In this document: positions 41,433-53,550 of the stretch, one piece after another
Layout of the letters: each line of letters opens with the position of its first letter
How positions within the stretch are numbered: position 1 is the first letter of the stretch
From: Mesostigma viride
Lineage: Eukaryota > Streptophyta > Mesostigmatophyceae > Mesostigmatales > Mesostigmataceae
Assembly (NCBI GenBank): GCA_009746045.1
Contig: RPFO01000065.1
Location: forward strand, 7,292,362-7,356,361
Length of the DNA: 64,000 nucleotides
Direction of reading: 5' to 3'
Position numbers and translations under genes: made by a program
The notes under the pieces: model-generated
Databases searched by the model: none
Seen by the model: the letters and a program-made list of their open reading frames with translations, nothing else
What the model was told of the DNA's origin: nothing

Positions 41433-41929
41433 CCATTGCCAGAATTAAATGTGTATTCTAACAAGCATAACACCATCATGCAATAAATCCAACAATTCAT
41501 TAATGAATTAAATACGTTATTAGCACATCTTGTGGTATTAGGCGTGGCATTCATGGCATCACGCTGTTTGATAGTAATGAACTTATGTTTCATTGTGGCA
41601 TTCTGTGACTCATCATTTCAATACCATCAAAATATAAAACATCGACTCAAAACTGCTCTCATCCTATTTCTGGATTGCTAGCTGATGGCTCATGGCCATA
41701 TAACAGCTGGCATGCCAGAGCCCAGCAACGGTGGTTTCACTCAATATTGATGTGTACGTCTTCTCGTCGAGCTTGTATGCTCCACGATCTGCATCAAGTC
41801 ATCCCCCAAAGAAAGAAAGCATACAGAAAGCAAGGAGTTAAATTTACAAACATGATAATAATGCCATATGCAACATGATATTCCAAGAATGATATAGAAG
41901 GCGGGCATGCTGCCATGCATTGCGTGACT

Positions 41930-42230
41930 GCGTGCAGGCGTGCAGCTAGGTGTGCGTGCGTGGGCGAGTGTGTGCAGTTGTGCATGAGTGCGTTTGTGCA
42001 GGCGTGCCTTGGCGGGTGGGTTGATGGCTGTGTGCAGGCGTGCGTGCGTGAGTGGGTGCGTGAGAGTGTGCAGCTATGTGTGCGTGTGCGTGCACTTGTG
42101 CATGTGTGCGTTTGTGCAGGCGTGCCTTGGTGGGTGGGTTGATGGCTGCGTGCATGCGTGCGTGCGAGGGTAGGTGCGTGGGAGTGTGCAGCTAGGTGTG
42201 CGTGCGTGCAGTCGGTGGGCGTGGTGAAGT
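41930..42230. repeat. Degenerate GTGCGTG-rich repeat
   Basis: Units such as GTGCAGGCGTGCCTTGGCGG followed by GTGGGTTGATGGCTG recur at about 41994-42040 and 42112-42155 within TGCGTG-rich sequence inside the CACTA element. Apparent proteins are repeat-encoded. Confidence 0.75.
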
Positions 42231-44300
42231 CTCCGGGGTGTCGCTGTGGACATGGGTGGGGCACTGGACTCGTGGGTGATACCGTTGTGGGAGGTGAATT
42301 GGGTGGGTACTCGTGGTCCTGGGTATTGTAGAGTGTGTGTGTGTGTGTGTTGGACTATTGGGGGGACCCCCCCCTTTGGCGGGGGTCATGGGGGACATTG
42401 TTATGGGTTGATTATGTAGTAGTTGTGAGTCGCAGTTGTAGGTAGCTCGTGCGTAGGTCACAGGTTCGTGTGAGGGTTGGGGATGCTTGGGTTGCGTGGG
42501 TGGCTTGGGTATGGTACGTAGGCGGGCTTGCCGGTGGTCGGTGCAGCAGTGTCAGTTATGGTTGAGTGGACAGCTGATTGGTTGCCCCGGAGGCCGGGGT
42601 GGATGGTTATGCTTCACGTGGATGGTGGGGTGGAGTCATCGTATGTTGGGGCAGCGGGGGCGGGGTGGGCGGGGTGCAGTGGTGTAGGGGAACCTCGTTG
42701 TGGGGCGGTAGGTTTGTTTAGTAGGTGGTTTGTTATGTTGGTGTGGAAGGTGGTGTATGTAATACGGAAGGGTGGTAGTCAGATAGGTTGGTTTGGGGGG
42801 ACTCAAGGTGGATGGTCGGGTGGGTCATCGGATGGTTTGGGGGAGGAGGGCGGTGTTACGGTGTTGTGGGGGACCTCAGCGTGGGGGCGAGAGTAGTCCG
42901 TAGTCAGGTGGGGATGGATAACGGCATGTGGATGTCTGTGACGTATATTTGTGGGTGGGGCGGGTATGGAACAGGCAGGGGAGTGGGGCGAGTGGGAGTT
43001 AGCGGGGTGGAGGGTGCTGGCATTGTGGCGGGATGGTTGGAGGCACACGGACACACGTAATGGCAAGAGTAACTGCATGCATAGCAACATTGGACCAGCT
43101 GTTCCTAGAACATCTGCAACCCTCAGCATGCAACAACCAACAGCAACTGACAACTGCCGACAGTGACAACGTTAGCAAGATGTGACGCCAAGTCCACTGG
43201 AGACCCCGATGTAATTTCAGGTGGTTCCCAGTCCTGCCGTGTACTTCACTTAATTCGGGGCCGCACACTTCGTTTGGTGCAGCAAGGGCTCGTGGCCGGT
43301 ATGGTGGTAGCCGGTAGGCTTGATTGCCATGGATATCCGGCGTGGCGGAGGGGCCGCAGGGAGCGAGGCACCATGGAGGAGGCGATGGAGCGATTGAAGA
43401 AATGTAGGCAGTAGCCCGGTGCCCAGCAGCAGCGGAAGTGGAAATATTGCTTGACGCGGTGCGTGCGGGGGATGGGTAGGCACTGCCTGCCATCACCCGG
43501 ACATTTCCTGTTACGGCACAGCCCGCAGTCGGCCATATTGGAGCAGACGGGCCTTGCTGCGAATCGAGGGCGTGATATTGCACGGGAAAAATCATGCCGA
43601 GAGTCTCAGGGCGTCTCGCATGGCGACAGCTGCAGCGTGAGGGCCGACAAGCTCGAGATGCAGGTCTCGTCGGTACATGTGGGCCACTGGTGAGGTCGCC
43701 AATGTGATGGAGCCCTCTCCATCGTGCCAGTCGGACATCACTCAACAGCCAACAACGATCTTTTGTGCGACCAGCAGCCTCCGAATTCCCTAAGTCCGGA
43801 CTCCGGACGCAGCGCCCCTCTCCAACGGACTGCACGCGGAAATTTGAAATTCAGCCCGAAGGGCACGCGCCGCGCCAGAGCTGGCACAGGAAGTGGACGT
43901 TGCACGTGAATTGGAGAACGCCACCGTGACAAAGACCAAGGCGATAACGGCAGGTACGCAGCCTTGGCAGCGCCATAATTTTACTTGGACACCATGCGCG
44001 GTGCTGTAGGCAGCCATATATATATCATTCACAGTGACTCGATGTAAAGTCGGGTGGTGTAATAGCGACATCACCGGGCCCGCTACGTTTTTTGTAGCGG
44101 GCCCGGCACCAACCAAGTGACGTGACTCTGCCAGATGATGATTTGATAACGCAGATGATTTGATAACGCAGTTCAGCATTATCAAACGTGAACGTCAAGC
44201 ACTCAATCGGCGAGTTTTTCGTGAGCCAGGAAGCGCTCTTCTCTAGGTATTCCTGTGGTTTCGCAGTTCCCTACATCTTGTGAGGTACATAGGGACAGTT
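42231..44300. other. CACTA interior, GT-rich then mixed sequence, no confident gene
   Basis: 42231-43060 is G/T-rich on +. From 43540 to 43420 on the minus strand there is a Cys-rich stretch (MADCGLCRNRKCPGDGRQC; later RCCWAPGYC). It could be a zinc-binding exon, but no known family was recognised and no supporting splice structure was found. Confidence 0.3.
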
Positions 44301-44318
44301 TAGGTGAGAATACCAGGC

Positions 44319-44419
<101 letters not shown>

Positions 44420-44977
44420 CACTATCTCACTTTCTCGGTCCAAAAATCAAGCCATCACTCACAAACAGCCACGCGACTGCTGTGCTCTCACGCCGTCTCA
44501 TTACACACAACTGATTTAGGTAATGCAACGTTGTTGGCGCGTCAAGGCGTCGGGTATTCATCTCACTTAAGATCGTTGTGTGTTCCCTTTGCTGCTTTGC
44601 TGGATAACGCATGTTTCCCTTGCATGCAGGCAATCTACCTAACACAACCATGGCGCACACATCGGCCAGCCCAGCATGGCGGGGAGGGCACCTGCGGACA
44701 CAGATTTTGTAGGCTCTGAGCCCTCGTCACATCGCTGTAGCACTGGACAGTCTCCTGCGGTAAATTTCTAGAAAGTCGTCCATTAATTTCAGCAATGATC
44801 GCTGGGACAGCCCTACGCGGATGTTATACTGCATTTGTAAGATGCTTGTGGCTGTGCATCTTGCCCGCCACCCTCGGACTGTGATTGAGTGCACTTCTCC
44901 TTCATGTGTTTTGTCAGTACAGTTTGTCATGCTAATGTAATGCAGAAAACCGCAATTCAGGCAGCAAGGTAGCAGCC

Positions 44978-45011
44978 ATGTTGATTTTGATGATGATGAT
45001 GATGATGATGA
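44978..45011. repeat. (GAT)n microsatellite
   Basis: About ten GAT/ATG trinucleotides just before the long hairpin. Confidence 0.9.
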
Positions 45012-45042
45012 CTCGGGTTAGGTGAGTTAGGTTAATATTGTG

Positions 45043-45212
45043 CGGAAACCTTTTTGCCACTTGGGCTACTCAGGTTCCGCACAATATTACCGGCGATAAC
45101 CACTCGCCGGACACTCAAGTTCACGACGTTGTGAACTTGAGTGTCCGGCGAGTGGTTATCGCCGGTAATATTGTGCGGAACCTGAGAAGCCCAAGTGGCA
45201 AAAAGGTTTCCG
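45043..45212. repeat. Near-perfect 170 nt hairpin (82 bp arms, 6 nt loop)
   Basis: Arms 45043-45124 and 45131-45212 are complementary with a single mismatch seen (CTACTC against GAGAAG). The loop is GACGTT within GTTCACGACGTTGTGAAC. The arm begins CGGAAACCTTTTTGCC. It could be a foldback element or give a long double-stranded or miRNA-like transcript; no coding content. Confidence 0.9.
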
Positions 45213-45254
45213 TCTTTTGAACTTGTTGATTTTAATGAAATAAGTTTACCTGTG

Positions 45255-45590
45255 CGTGGTGTTGATTTGTCAGTTTGCTACGCCTTTGGTTGTCATGTTG
45301 ACGTTTGTCATGTTAACATTTGTGGACATTTTGTCATGTTAACAATTTTTTGGCCTTCGTTTGTTAACGTCTTGACATTTCTTGACACATCACCTTGGTT
45401 TGTCAGTGTATTGACATTTTTTTCCGTGTTGATATGTTGATATTTCAAAGATTGTCAAGGTTTTGTCAACCTTTCAACATTCTGTCAAGGTTTGTCAAGC
45501 CTTTGATGTTGTCATGTCAAGCTTTTGTCAAGTTCTGTCAAGGTTTGTCAAGGTCATGGCAGTTGATATGTCAAGAATCTAGTAGTATTA
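45255..45590. repeat. TGTCAAG-rich region
   Basis: TTGTCA / TGTCAAGG phrases recur roughly every 10-20 bp, and the tract ends TGTCAAGAATCTAGTAG. It resembles the subterminal array and a degenerate right end of another CACTA family whose intact mini copy lies at 45963-46028. Confidence 0.6.
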
Positions 45591-45962
45591 CTAATTTGGC
45601 AATGTAAGGTAATCCGACACTATTCAGGGCATCACCGAGTACGCGGCCAATCCAGAAGGGGCGGACTGACTGACCACCAATCCGCGCGAAGCTCCCAGCG
45701 CACGGAAGAACTGCCAACCAATCCGCGCAAAGCTCCCAGCGAGCGAAGCGAGCGGCCGCTTTAGCGGCCTCCTCTCTGGAGGGCAGCGAAGGAGACCGTC
45801 AGTCCGTCACGATTCCTCTCCGGAGTGCAGCGAAGGAGTACGCTTCTACGAACTACAGTATGCGTCTACAGTGGGCAGCGGGCAGTCCCTCCATGGTCTC
45901 TCTACCGCCAAAAATTGATTAAAATTTTTTTTTTTTTTTGGCTGTGCGAAGCCAGCGGGTCA

Positions 45963-46028
45963 CACTAGAACTATTTGACAATTCTAGACAAACAATTGTC
46001 AAAGTTTGTCAACACTCCGTTCCTAGTG
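45963..46028. mobile_element. 66 bp miniature CACTA-like element
   Basis: Ends CACTAGAAC and GTTCCTAGTG, with inner TTTGACA / TGTCAAAG repeats in opposite orientation. It has the terminal plus subterminal layout of a CACTA element with almost everything else deleted. Confidence 0.5.
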
Positions 46029-46044
46029 TGGCAGCGAGGATGGC

Positions 46045-46459
46045 ATGCCTGCACCAAGGAAGAGGAGGGGTAAGCAGCCTGCAGCAGAAACTGATTCCTC
46101 CATCTGCAGCGGCAGTGATAATGGTAGCCAAGAGGATGTGGCTCCACCTAGCAGCGACAGTGATGACCCATGCAGCTACAATGCGTCTGAACCTGCACGG
46201 GGAAGCGTGGACGGAGGGGGAGAGGAAGGAGGCAGCCTGCAGCAGAAAATGCTGCTGATTCTGCCCGTGGTGGCGATGGCCGCGAGTATGCGGCTGAACC
46301 TACGCGGGGGAATCGTGGGCAGAGGGGGAGAGGGGGTAGGCAGCACAAGAATGTGGCTGAACCTAGCCGGGGCGACCTTGCACCAACGAGGAGAAGTGCA
46401 AGGGCGTATGGAAAAGTGAGCTACGCTGAAGCAGATTGTAGCAATTCGTCTAGTGACTG
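46045..46459 (+). pseudogene. Acidic/RG-rich ORF near the right end of the CACTA element
   Basis: ATG 46045 gives MPAPRKRRGKQPAAETDSS, then an acidic Ser/Asp stretch (EDVAPPSSDSDD). After a frame change near 46225 the frame with RQPAAENAADSARGG, EYAAEPTRGNRGQRGRGGRQ and KVSYAEADCSNSSSD runs to TGA at about 46457-46459. The same AAEPxRG motif on both sides of the change argues that they belong to one protein. It may be the C-terminal exon of an element protein. No domain recognised. Confidence 0.35.
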
Positions 46460-46584
46460 AAATTGATGTTCTTAGCAAACTTGAAGAGCTGTACTCCAAC
46501 TGCACGAGAAATTATTATAATTTGTAATCAAAGCGATTTCTGGTTGCGTGGTATGAATGCGATTTCTCTGTGTGCATGAGGTTT

Positions 46585-46924
46585 CTCAGTTTTTCTCAGG
46601 CCTTAAGTTTCCCAGATTTTCTCAGTCTCAGATTTTCTCAGGCAGCAACCTGAGAAAAAACCGGGCGCCTGAGAAATTTCGTTCCTGAGAAAAAAAAATC
46701 TCAGGCCAGGCGACTTTCTCAGGCTGATCTCAGTTTTTTCTCAGTTTTCTCAGTTTTCTCAGGTGATTTTCTCAGTTTTCCTGAGAAAACTGAGATTTTT
46801 CTCAGTTGATCTCAGGAAATCTCAGGAAATCTCAGGACATCTCAGGAAATCTCAGGAAATCTCAGGCAGCCTTCCTGAGAAAACTGAGAAAACTGAGAAA
46901 AACTGAGAAAAATCTCAGATCTGA
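46585..46924. repeat. Right subterminal repeat array of the CACTA element
   Basis: Dense TTTCTCAG, CTGAGAAAA and CTCAGGAAAT units in both orientations, ending 1 bp or so before the terminal repeat at 46923. Confidence 0.85.
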
Positions 46925-46939
46925 GTTCCTAGTGTGCCC

Positions 46940-47340
46940 TTTCCAGGAGTGCGAGTAAAACACGGAAGCAGTCAGAGTCCCGCATCATGAACGAACAGCA
47001 GCCACATCTGTGACTTTCACCAAGAGCTCCTCTGCGGGCCAGGGCATGCCATCACCGCACGTCACCGCAGGTCTTTTGATGATAAGAAAGTCTCTGCGGG
47101 AGATAACGCCGGGATTAACAGTCACAATATCCGATCCGCAGACGCAATGGTTCGTGCACCACCGCTCTGAATCTGCAGGAGGATTGGAGGCAACTGTAGG
47201 CACCACAAGCACGCCAAGCGCGGCAGGCAGGTGCTCAGCCAGACAGCCACACGTCGCACCTATACTGAATGGCAGTTTGCACCTGGTGCCGGCGGTCGCT
47301 GCATGCATAACACATCAATCCGAAAACCCATTTTCTTCCC
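46940..47340. other. Unassigned stretch between CACTA element and satellite
   Basis: The minus strand from 47308 to 46985 is open and protein-like (AEHLPAALGVLVVPTVASNP; RRDFLIIKRPAVTCGDGMPW), but it has no recognised domain or splice partner. I do not call a gene. Confidence 0.3.
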
Positions 47341-47344
47341 CTGG

Positions 47345-48450
47345 AAAATATTTGGAGATGGAATAATGGTCAGTTTGGCCTCAAATTTGGCACCAAGGTT
47401 CCTTATCAGATATCTTATGATGCCATGTGGTCAAAAAAATTTTTGGGAACTCGTTGGCAGCATGGTAACATGGTGACATTTGCTAGCAAAAAATACCGTA
47501 ATTTCAGCACTTTCTGGCATGTATGCATATATAAAGACATCAAATGAACTCAGTTGGGCCTGGGACTTTGCACATGATCTAAACACATCCCATGCAGCAT
47601 GCCCACAAAGTTTCAGGCTGGTTGGATGACAAATAGGTGCATGACAAATGCTAGCATAAATGCCCCCAAAATGCAGTTTTCCATGGTTTTTCAAGGGTCT
47701 TATTACACATATGCATACATAATGACACCAAATGAACTCAGTTGGGCCTGGGACTTTGCACATGATCTAAACACATCCCATGCAGCATGCCCACAAAGTT
47801 TCAGGCTGGTTGGATGACAAAATGGTGACTGATGCTAGCATAAATACCCCCAAAATGCAGTTTTTCATGGTTTTCCAAGGGTCTTATCACACATATGCAT
47901 ACATAATGACACCAAATGAACTCAGTTGGAGCTGGAACTTTGCACATGTTCTAAACAGATCCCATGCAGCATGCCCACAAAGTTTCAGGCTGGTTGGATG
48001 ACAAAATGGTGACTGATGCTAGCATAAATACCCCCAAAATGCAGTTTTTCATGGTTTTCCACGGGTTTTATCACGCATGTGCATACATAATGACACCAAA
48101 TGAGCTCTGTTGGAGCTGGAACTTTGCACATGTTCTAAACACATCCCATGCAGCATGCCCACAAAGTTTCAGGCTGGTTGGATGACAAAATGGTGACTGA
48201 TGCTGGCGAACCCCCCCCCAAAAAAATGCAGTTTTCCTTGGTTTTCCAAGGGTTCCAACACATGGGTGCCTATATATCAATGAACTCAGTTAAGCCTAGA
48301 ACTTTGCACAGCTCATAAAAACATCTATGTTAACTGCCCACAAGAAATTCAGACTGTTTGCATGACAAATAGGTGACAGATGCTAGCAAACATAGCACAA
48401 AAATGCAGTTCCTACTAGTAATTGTTTTTCAAGGGTTTCATCCCATAGTT
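47345..48450. repeat. Satellite, period about 184 bp, about 5-6 monomers
   Basis: ACTTTGCACA recurs near 47570, 47753, 47937, 48120 and 48302. Each monomer has ACCAAATGAACTCAGTTG, CCCATGCAGCATGCCCACAA, AGTTTCAGGCTGGTTGGATG and CCCCCAAAATGCAGTTTT. Inner monomers are very similar and the outer ones more diverged. Small frames of 73 codons repeat with the unit and are not genes. Confidence 0.92.
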
Positions 48451-48642
48451 CCATGTCAACCATTCCAGTTTGGGATATATAGTCAGGTTCCCAACAACAC
48501 ATCTAGATGATATATTATGTGATATATTATGTGATATTGCAGGAAGGCAGACTTACGGGCACACACCCATGATACAACGTCAACATGTACATCAACAACA
48601 CACACGTAACTTAGCTAATCTTCATAATAAAAAGCACACCTT

Positions 48643-49080
48643 TCCCACCCACCCACCCACCCACCCACCCACCCACCCACCCACCCACCCACCCACCCAC
48701 CCACCCACCCACCCACCCACCCACCCACCCACCCACCCACCCACCCACCCACGCATCCACCCACCCACCCACCCACCCACCCACCCACCCACCCACCCAC
48801 CCACCCACCCACCCACCCACCCACCCACCCACCCACCCACCCACCCACCCACCCACCCACCCACCCACCCACCCACCCACCCACCCACCCACCCACCCAC
48901 CCACCCACCCACCCACCCACCCACCCACCCACCCACCCACCCACCCACCCACCCACCCACCCACCCACCCACCCACCCACCCACCCACCCACCCACCCAC
49001 CCACCCACCCACCCACCACCCACCCACCCATGCACCCACCCACACCCACCCACCCACCCGCCCACCCACCCATCCATATA
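48643..49080. repeat. (CCCA)n tetranucleotide array
   Basis: Nearly pure CCCA, with a CGCATCCA interruption near 48751 and a mixed end (CCCATGCACCCACC, CACACCCACC) after 49015. The complementary strand is TGGG-rich. Confidence 0.97.
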
Positions 49081-49082
49081 AC

Positions 49083-49789
<707 letters not shown>

Positions 49790-49805
49790 GCACCCACACA
49801 GTCAT

Positions 49806-49970
49806 GCCTTCCCTCCCTCCCTCCCTCCCTCCCTCCCTCCCTCCCTCCCTCCCTCCCTCCCTCCCTCCCTCCCTCCCTCCCTCCCTCCCTCCCTCCCTCC
49901 CTCCCTCCCTCCCTCCCTCCCTCCCTCCCTCCCTCCCTCCCTCCCTCCCTCCCTCCCTCCCTCCCTCCCC
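49806..49970. repeat. (CCCT)n tetranucleotide array
   Basis: About 41 copies of CCCT following the CGCA array. Together the three arrays span 1.33 kb and share the C-rich strand. Confidence 0.97.
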
Positions 49971-49974
49971 CCGT

Positions 49975-50867
49975 CATTCATGCATCCGTTCATTCATGCA
50001 TGCATCCACTCGGTTCATTAACATGCCTCCGTTGGTCAGGGGTTCAAAATGATGCAACAGACACCAGAAAAGGGAGAAGGAGCCGCCTCCCCAACGTGCC
50101 GCCCGGCGACGGCAGCGATGGGCCCAGGGGGGTAACGGTGCGCTTTGTCTTGTTCGCCGGGGTGCGCCGGCGGGGTGCGGGCACTGTCGCGTTTTATTTT
50201 GCCCGCCCGCCCCAGTCCTTGTCGCAATGCCTCCTTAGGCCATGGCGGCAGGGTAAGAGTTCTTTTCTCCCGTCGCCGGACGCTTAAACCACTAGAATAC
50301 GCCGGTTAATGACGATAAAAAAGCGGTTTACGACGATAGAAACCAGTAGTAGCTGTTGGTTCTCCCGCACCCCGGGCACACCTAAGACATCGCCAGCTAG
50401 CCCCGCCCGCAGGTCATGCAGCGGACAATGTTTACCCCGGCCCCAAGGGAAGTCATAAATCTGCAAGAAATGGCGTAAAAGCGAATAAATCCACGACATG
50501 CATGGTTGCCCCTGTCAGCGCTCCTAAAATTCTGACTTTTTCGGAAAAATTGCGTGCAACATGGAAACGCAAAATTAAGGGAATCGTTGTGCTGTATTTC
50601 TTCGAAATGCATGATATAAGGAATCGTTCGAAAGTGTGCCCTCCCACCAGGTGCGTCTTAATCTGTGCTAGACATTACCTTGCACACGCACGGGTGGCTG
50701 AGCTCGGCGGGCGAAACTGGCCACTGCTGCGTGTTTGCCCTCGCACACACACAGAAAGTAACTGTTTCCCGACGTTTTTTTTGCAGAATAAATTTCCTTA
50801 CGTTAATGCCGATCGAACAAGCGAAATCCGGTAGAAAATGGCTTCGTAATCCGTGCACAGTAAATTT
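49975..50867. other. No confident gene
   Basis: Short ORFs only. There are (CATT/ATGC) remnants just after the CCCT array. Between 50290 and 50860 AT-richer sequence without repeats or domains is seen. Confidence 0.4.
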
Positions 50868-51655
50868 TCACGCTACCATAGCCTTCGCAATGGAATTTGC
50901 ACTCAACATCTCCCGCGCGCACCGAATTTTGTCAATTTCACCCCGGATTTGCCGCGGACACTTTGGCGCGGCGTCGGATTGATGTGAAGTACCGATAATT
51001 GGGTGCAGCGGCGCTTCCAAAGCATGGGCAGCCCGCATCACCGCATGATTCCCTGCACCGGGGAGGGGCTTGTGTTTTTGCTGCTCCCTGCACTCCGTCA
51101 GCTTCTGGATGATGAGGTCAAACACGTCCGTCACGAGGTCTTCTTCCACTCGCTCCGGCTCGGCGAGGAAGCCGCGGATCTCCTCATTGACCTCCGCTTG
51201 CTTTACCGGCATCATGATATCTGGAAACCGTCGGCTGAGTTTAGAGCCATGGGAGCAGATTGTGCGATCGCTGTCCCAATCGGCGAATGCCGCAACAACT
51301 GGGCAGCCCTTGGGCGCCTTGGTCCCCTCCATGACGACCGCCCCGCGGAGCTCTTTGCCATCGCCCACGCACTTCAAAATGACGGCAACCATGTAGCAGG
51401 GCTCACTCCTTCGGCCCGAGAGGCCTCCAGCCATGGGCCTAGGCACATCTGCCAATGCCTCTGCCGTGGCACGTCGGAAGCGCAAAAAGCAGTCGTCACC
51501 AACGTCCGCATCTGCACGTACATCTTGATGGCCGAATAAATAGAGATCAAATATCTTGCTGACCGGCCAATGCTCCACCACAGATTGGTTGGTTGACACG
51601 TCCATAACAACGTCAGCAGATCTTGTGAAGTCCAGCGTTGCGTTGACGAGCTGCA
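50868..51655 (-). CDS. Unassigned exon of a protein-coding gene
   Basis: The minus strand is open for about 260 codons to the stop at 50868. A good 3' splice site (GTGCTTGTTGCTTGCAG) lies immediately before it, so this is probably a terminal exon rather than a gene starting at a Met. The protein begins LVNATLDFTRSADVVMDVST, then VSKIFDLYLFGHQDVRADAD, EPCYMVAVILKCVGDGKE, GCPVVAAFADWDSDRTICSH, and a charged C-terminal part (EEDLVTDVFDLIIQKLTECR). No family was recognised. Upstream exons would have to lie beyond the nested transposons at 51.8-57.6 kb. A related ATLDFTR exon start with its own acceptor occurs at 61791 on the + strand. Confidence 0.45.
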
Positions 51656-51839
51656 AGCAACAAGCACATAACAAACAGCTGCAATAAGAGGCAAGCAAGC
51701 AATTTGATGATCGACCATTGCATGCTAAATGACAAGGCCCCACCTGCCATGCAACACACTCAATATACAATCATGTACATCTATCTTTTAAAGAAAACCA
51801 ACCTTGGCAGATGGTTTATTGTCGCCATGCTGGCATGCT

Positions 51840-52643
51840 CCCAGAAGAGCCTTCCTCGCAGAAGTGTGCAATTAAGGCATGCACCCGACCTCATAGGCCC
51901 TCATCGTCCCTCGAGCATGGCCAGCCTTGTAAACATGTGCATAGGAACAGCAATGGTGGCACTAGCATGCCTAGCAAGTATTTTCTATGTTTCTCCCAGG
52001 TTGAAGTGTCAGATTCATGCCAAACAAGCTTTAATCGACACAACAACACCTCCTAAACTACCCTACCAGAGATCGGCAACAAACAGAGACTATGGAGGGC
52101 GAGGAACCAAAAGGAATCATGGTATATATAGCTTGCATGCAGTCAACGAGGTCAACCATGGTTGGCTCAGCACATTTGTAGTCTTGTCACATCATCATAA
52201 GAAAGGAAAGCTCAGACAACCGATGGTGGCAGCAATCTACATGCAGTCACACAAATGCAATATCTCCAACATCATCATAACTGTAACACTGCCTTCCCTG
52301 GCAGCACGATAAAATGTGACGAAACCACTGGCGGCCGTTCAGCTTCCGAGCGCTATGATGCCGCTGCGGAGAGGGTGCGTCACTCGCACACAACAAGAGG
52401 CGTCCACAGTGACGCACAACATCCTTGCCATAACACTTTTTATGAAATCCCTTGCACCTTCCTGAAAGGCTCTAGGCTGCCACTGGTGCGTGCTGCCAGG
52501 TATTCGACAACACGACGCCAAGCAAGGCGAGCTAGCTGGCGGAAATGCCCCCCAAGACGCAAAAAACTTCGAACGATGAGCTCATGGACCAAAGCACTGA
52601 TTGCAGATAGAACTCGCCACAAATATATACCTTGACCTCTTAA
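51840..52643 (-). mobile_element. TTAA-type element copy D, 3' segment (interrupted by copy C)
   Basis: The reverse complement matches copy B about 34160-34930: ATGAGCTCATCGTTCGAAGT, CCAACCATGGTTGACTGCAT, and CATGCTCGAGGGACGRT. It stops at TTAA 52640-52643, the insertion site of copy C. The remaining 5' part lies at 57336-57590. Confidence 0.75.
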
Positions 52644-52787
52644 GGGGACGGTCCCGGCGCGAATATTTTTGGCGCCGAAAAATTCGCGGTACCCGTCCGT
52701 ACCGTGAAAAAGTGGTGCACGGTGCGCCCACCCCTACCGGAGCTGGCCATATGGCGACGTGCTTTCAGGCAGAGCTAGTAGAAAAAG

Positions 52788-53531
52788 TGTCAAATATCTA
52801 GCGATGTTTCTCTACTTTTGTCACGCATTATGTTATCACGCATTATATGCGGGGAAAATTGACGCCGTCAGCTAGGTGTTTATTTACACGACTTGTTGTT
52901 GGGTTTGCATCCCTATTAATTGCACCCACAGGTCGTTGACTAGTTTAATATCATATACAATGTTTGAGTGTACTAAAATCCGAATGATGTTGCTCGGAAT
53001 ACAGCAAGCGTTACCTGTCAGCACCGTTACAGGTGCCGTAATTTACATCGGCTCTCTCCGGATCAGATCAGGTCCGCAGTTTGTGGTGCCGCCCTGGAGG
53101 CGATAGGACTTTGAGCCTATCAGACCACACACACAATGTACCATGATGTGGACAATAGATTACAGGCTGCAAAGTCGTTATTATCTAGTGTTCTTTCCGT
53201 GGTTGTAGAGACGCTAAGCTGCAGTGCCGTCAGATGTAAATCAACGGTGCATAATGCATTAGCCGCCACTACTTTGTGTGCCTAGAGTTGTTTGCTTGCC
53301 TAGCCGTGTGTGGCCCCGACCCAGTGTTGGTCGTGTGACCCTGCCCAGTGTTGGCATTGTCATTTGCCCTGGCCCAGTGTTGGCTATGGTAGACTGCGCC
53401 CAGTGTTGGCCGCACCGTGTTTTCCACTCTCAGTAAACGTATTTTAATACAAGAAGTCTTTTCCATACACTTGTGCAATATCTGGGTCATAACAGGCAAA
53501 AGATCTTTCCTCCGAGCCCCGGTTTCTGACA
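52788..53531 (+). repeat. 5' LTR
   Basis: 744 bp, TGTCA...TGACA. Contains four copies of CCCAGTGTTGG between about 53319 and 53410, possibly regulatory. I saw no difference from the 3' LTR by eye. Confidence 0.92.
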
Positions 53532-53550
53532 TGGTATCGAGTAGCGAGTG

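Noticed and set aside
43246-43536. Minus-strand Cys-rich frame as a zinc-finger gene
   Set aside because: The Cys spacing fits no zinc-finger family I know, and there is no splice or start support.
45080-45092. CAATATTAC inside the long hairpin, resembling the origin nonamer of circular Rep-encoding DNA viruses
   Set aside because: It lies in the stem rather than the loop, and no Rep-like coding sequence is nearby. Chance match.
47599-48185. Three consecutive 72-73 codon ORFs
   Set aside because: They recur with the 184 bp satellite period, so they are repeat copies and not a gene family.
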